A DNA stretch of 32,766 bases from JBDTNQ01 sp039933635 (lineage in GTDB: Bacteria; Acidobacteriota; Vicinamibacteria; Vicinamibacterales; SCN-69-37). How positions within the stretch are numbered: position 1 is the stretch's first letter; each line of letters begins with the position of its first letter. A model generated the notes under the pieces. It saw nothing but the letters and a program-made list of their open reading frames with translations, was not told the origin of the DNA and did not search any database. Below, one piece after another: positions 31,726-32,766 of this stretch. The position numbers were made by a program, and so were the translations under genes. Location of the stretch: contig JBDTNQ010000039.1 of assembly GCA_039933635.1 (NCBI GenBank), positions 1-32,766 on the forward strand, in the 5' to 3' direction.

Positions 31726-32766
31726 CTAGAACCCGCCTCGGCCGCCGCCGCCACCGCCGCCGCCACGTGGCGCGCCGCCGCCACCGCCGGGTCCACCAGG
31801 TCCACCGCCGCCGGGGCCGAAGCCGCCGCCGCGATTCTGCTGGCCGCCGAAGATACTCTGCTGCTGGGCCGACCGCTGGGCTGCCGTGAGCGGCACCACG
31901 ATGTTCGTCACGATTTCGTCGCCGACCTTCACGTCGCCGCTGATGAGCTGGCTGAAGGTGCCGTCGCTGACGCCGTAGGTGACGCGCTTGCTCTCGAGCT
32001 TCTTGCCGGCCTCATCCCAGGTCCAGATGTTCGCGGCCTGGATGCGCGTGCGCACCGGCGTGAATAGATCGTCGATCTTGTCGCCCTGGAGGGGCGCGCC
32101 CGCCGCTGCCGGAGCGCCGCCGCTGCGAGCCTGGCCCGCGCCCGCGCCGCGGCCACCGGTCCGTCCACCGGCGGTTTGGCCGTTACGTCCGCCACCGTTC
32201 TGTCCGCCGCCGTTCGGTCCGCCACCGCCAAAGCGTGCTCGCATCGCTGCGCGCTCCTCGGGCGTCATGTTCGCGAACTGCCCGCCGAACCCGCGGCCCT
32301 GACCATTGCCTCCGGCCTGGCCGTCGCCGGCTCCGGCCGGCCCGCCCTGCCCGCGTCCGCCGGCGGCCTGCGGGTCCGCGCCCTGGCCCTGGCGCTGGCC
32401 GCCCTGTGCCTGCTGTCCTGCGGCGTTGCCCTGGCCGCCCTGGCCACGCTGCCGCTGCTGACCACCGGTGCCCGCGGCGGCGTTGCTGCCAGGGGCTCCA
32501 GCCGGCGGGGCGCCTGCCGCAGCGTTCGGACCGTTCTGACGACGGCCTTGGCCGCCCGTCGCGGCATTGCCCGCGGCCATCTCGGCCGGGGTCAACTGTC
32601 CGGCCGCAGCCGCGCGTCCCTGGCCCGCCGCCGGCGGCGTCAGGCCAAGCGCCGTGTACATGTCGGCTGTGGGACGGAAGCGTAGCGCCGTGTTCGGCAG
32701 CCGCACCACAGCGCGCGCCGTGGACACGATGATGCGCACGTTGGCCGTCATGCTCGGCTTGAGCTT
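31726..32766 (-). CDS. macA: MacA/HlyD-type periplasmic adaptor, partial, with large Gly/Gln-rich insert
   Basis: This is the C-terminal part (about 346 residues) of a membrane-fusion protein; the N-terminus lies beyond the right edge. The first visible residues, KLKPSMTANVRIIVSTARAVVRLPNTALRF, match the end of the beta-barrel domain. A low-complexity region of nearly 200 residues follows (DNA about 32085-32640, rich in Gly, Gln, Asn and Ala, with a MTPEERAAMRARFGG island). The membrane-proximal segment then resumes (VRTRIQAANIWTWDEAGKKLESKRVTYGVSDG ... DEIVTNIVVPL). A Gly-rich tail of about 40 residues closes the protein. Adaptors connect MacB to the outer-membrane channel. The insert is far larger than normal for the family and may be a linker exposed in the periplasm. 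Confidence 0.88.
   Translation of the reverse strand, partial: KLKPSMTANVRIIVSTARAVVRLPNTALRFRPTADMYTALGLTPPAAGQGRAAAAGQLTPAEMAAGNAATGGQGRRQNGPNAAAGAPPAGAPGSNAAAGTGGQQRQRGQGGQGNAAGQQAQGGQRQGQGADPQAAGGRGQGGPAGAGDGQAGGNGQGRGFGGQFANMTPEERAAMRARFGGGGPNGGGQNGGGRNGQTAGGRTGGRGAGAGQARSGGAPAAAGAPLQGDKIDDLFTPVRTRIQAANIWTWDEAGKKLESKRVTYGVSDGTFSQLISGDVKVGDEIVTNIVVPLTAAQRSAQQQSIFGGQQNRGGGFGPGGGGPGGPGGGGGAPRGGGGGGGGRGGF

Overview
The window is high-GC DNA from a diderm bacterium. The gene content fits Acidobacteriota, most likely a Vicinamibacteria-type lineage. That placement is inferred from several features together: many exported Gly/Arg-rich proteins, two DUF1080 (3-keto-glycoside hydrolase type) proteins, a Tat-exported Gfo/Idh/MocA oxidoreductase, a PEP-CTERM protein and MacAB-type exporters. 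No rRNA, tRNA, IS element, prophage or CRISPR array was seen. Almost all of the window is densely packed, ordinary chromosomal coding sequence.

Layout. 1-1477 (-) is a FAD oxidoreductase with a C-terminal Rieske domain, broken by a frameshift and cut by the left edge. 1731-4402 (+) holds a LIC_10091-like secreted protein and an overlapping dioxygenase/carboxylesterase pair (MhqO/MhqD type, quinone detoxification). 4427-8293 (-) holds a DUF1080 protein, a Tat-exported Gfo/Idh/MocA protein and a secreted esterase. 8477-12135 (+) is a copper-type operon: MerR operator, CueR-like regulator, P1B Cu+ ATPase and a variant Lgt. 12202-13625 has a degenerate DksA/TraR protein, an outer-membrane barrel and a DUF2164 protein. 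13775-14121 is a sigma54-type promoter, a 73-residue PEP-CTERM protein and a terminator. 14141-15514 (-) is an M23 peptidase. 15603-19153 (+) is a three-gene operon of cupredoxin, membrane HD-GYP phosphodiesterase and porin-like barrel. 19160-19975 (-) is a second DUF1080 protein. 20018-20192 is a palindromic intergenic element.

20221-27502 holds DinB, NfeD, QmcA, an MgtC/DUF4010 membrane protein (-), TesA, YbbA and YbbP. NfeD-QmcA and TesA-YbbA-YbbP correspond to parts of the enterobacterial ybb locus. 27539-28954 (+) is an intact DksA/TraR protein, a translationally coupled ferritin-like protein, and folK, which lacks a normal start codon. 29015-32766 (-) is a small secreted protein and a MacB-type permease, ATPase and adaptor; the adaptor runs off the right edge.

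The two most interesting places are the sigma54/mini-PEP-CTERM unit, whose predicted mature product is only about 17-20 residues, and the cupredoxin/HD-GYP/porin operon, which looks like a copper- or redox-linked c-di-GMP signalling unit. A third theme is a set of -10 boxes lying only 6-11 nt before the ATG of several genes, suggesting leaderless or nearly leaderless transcripts.
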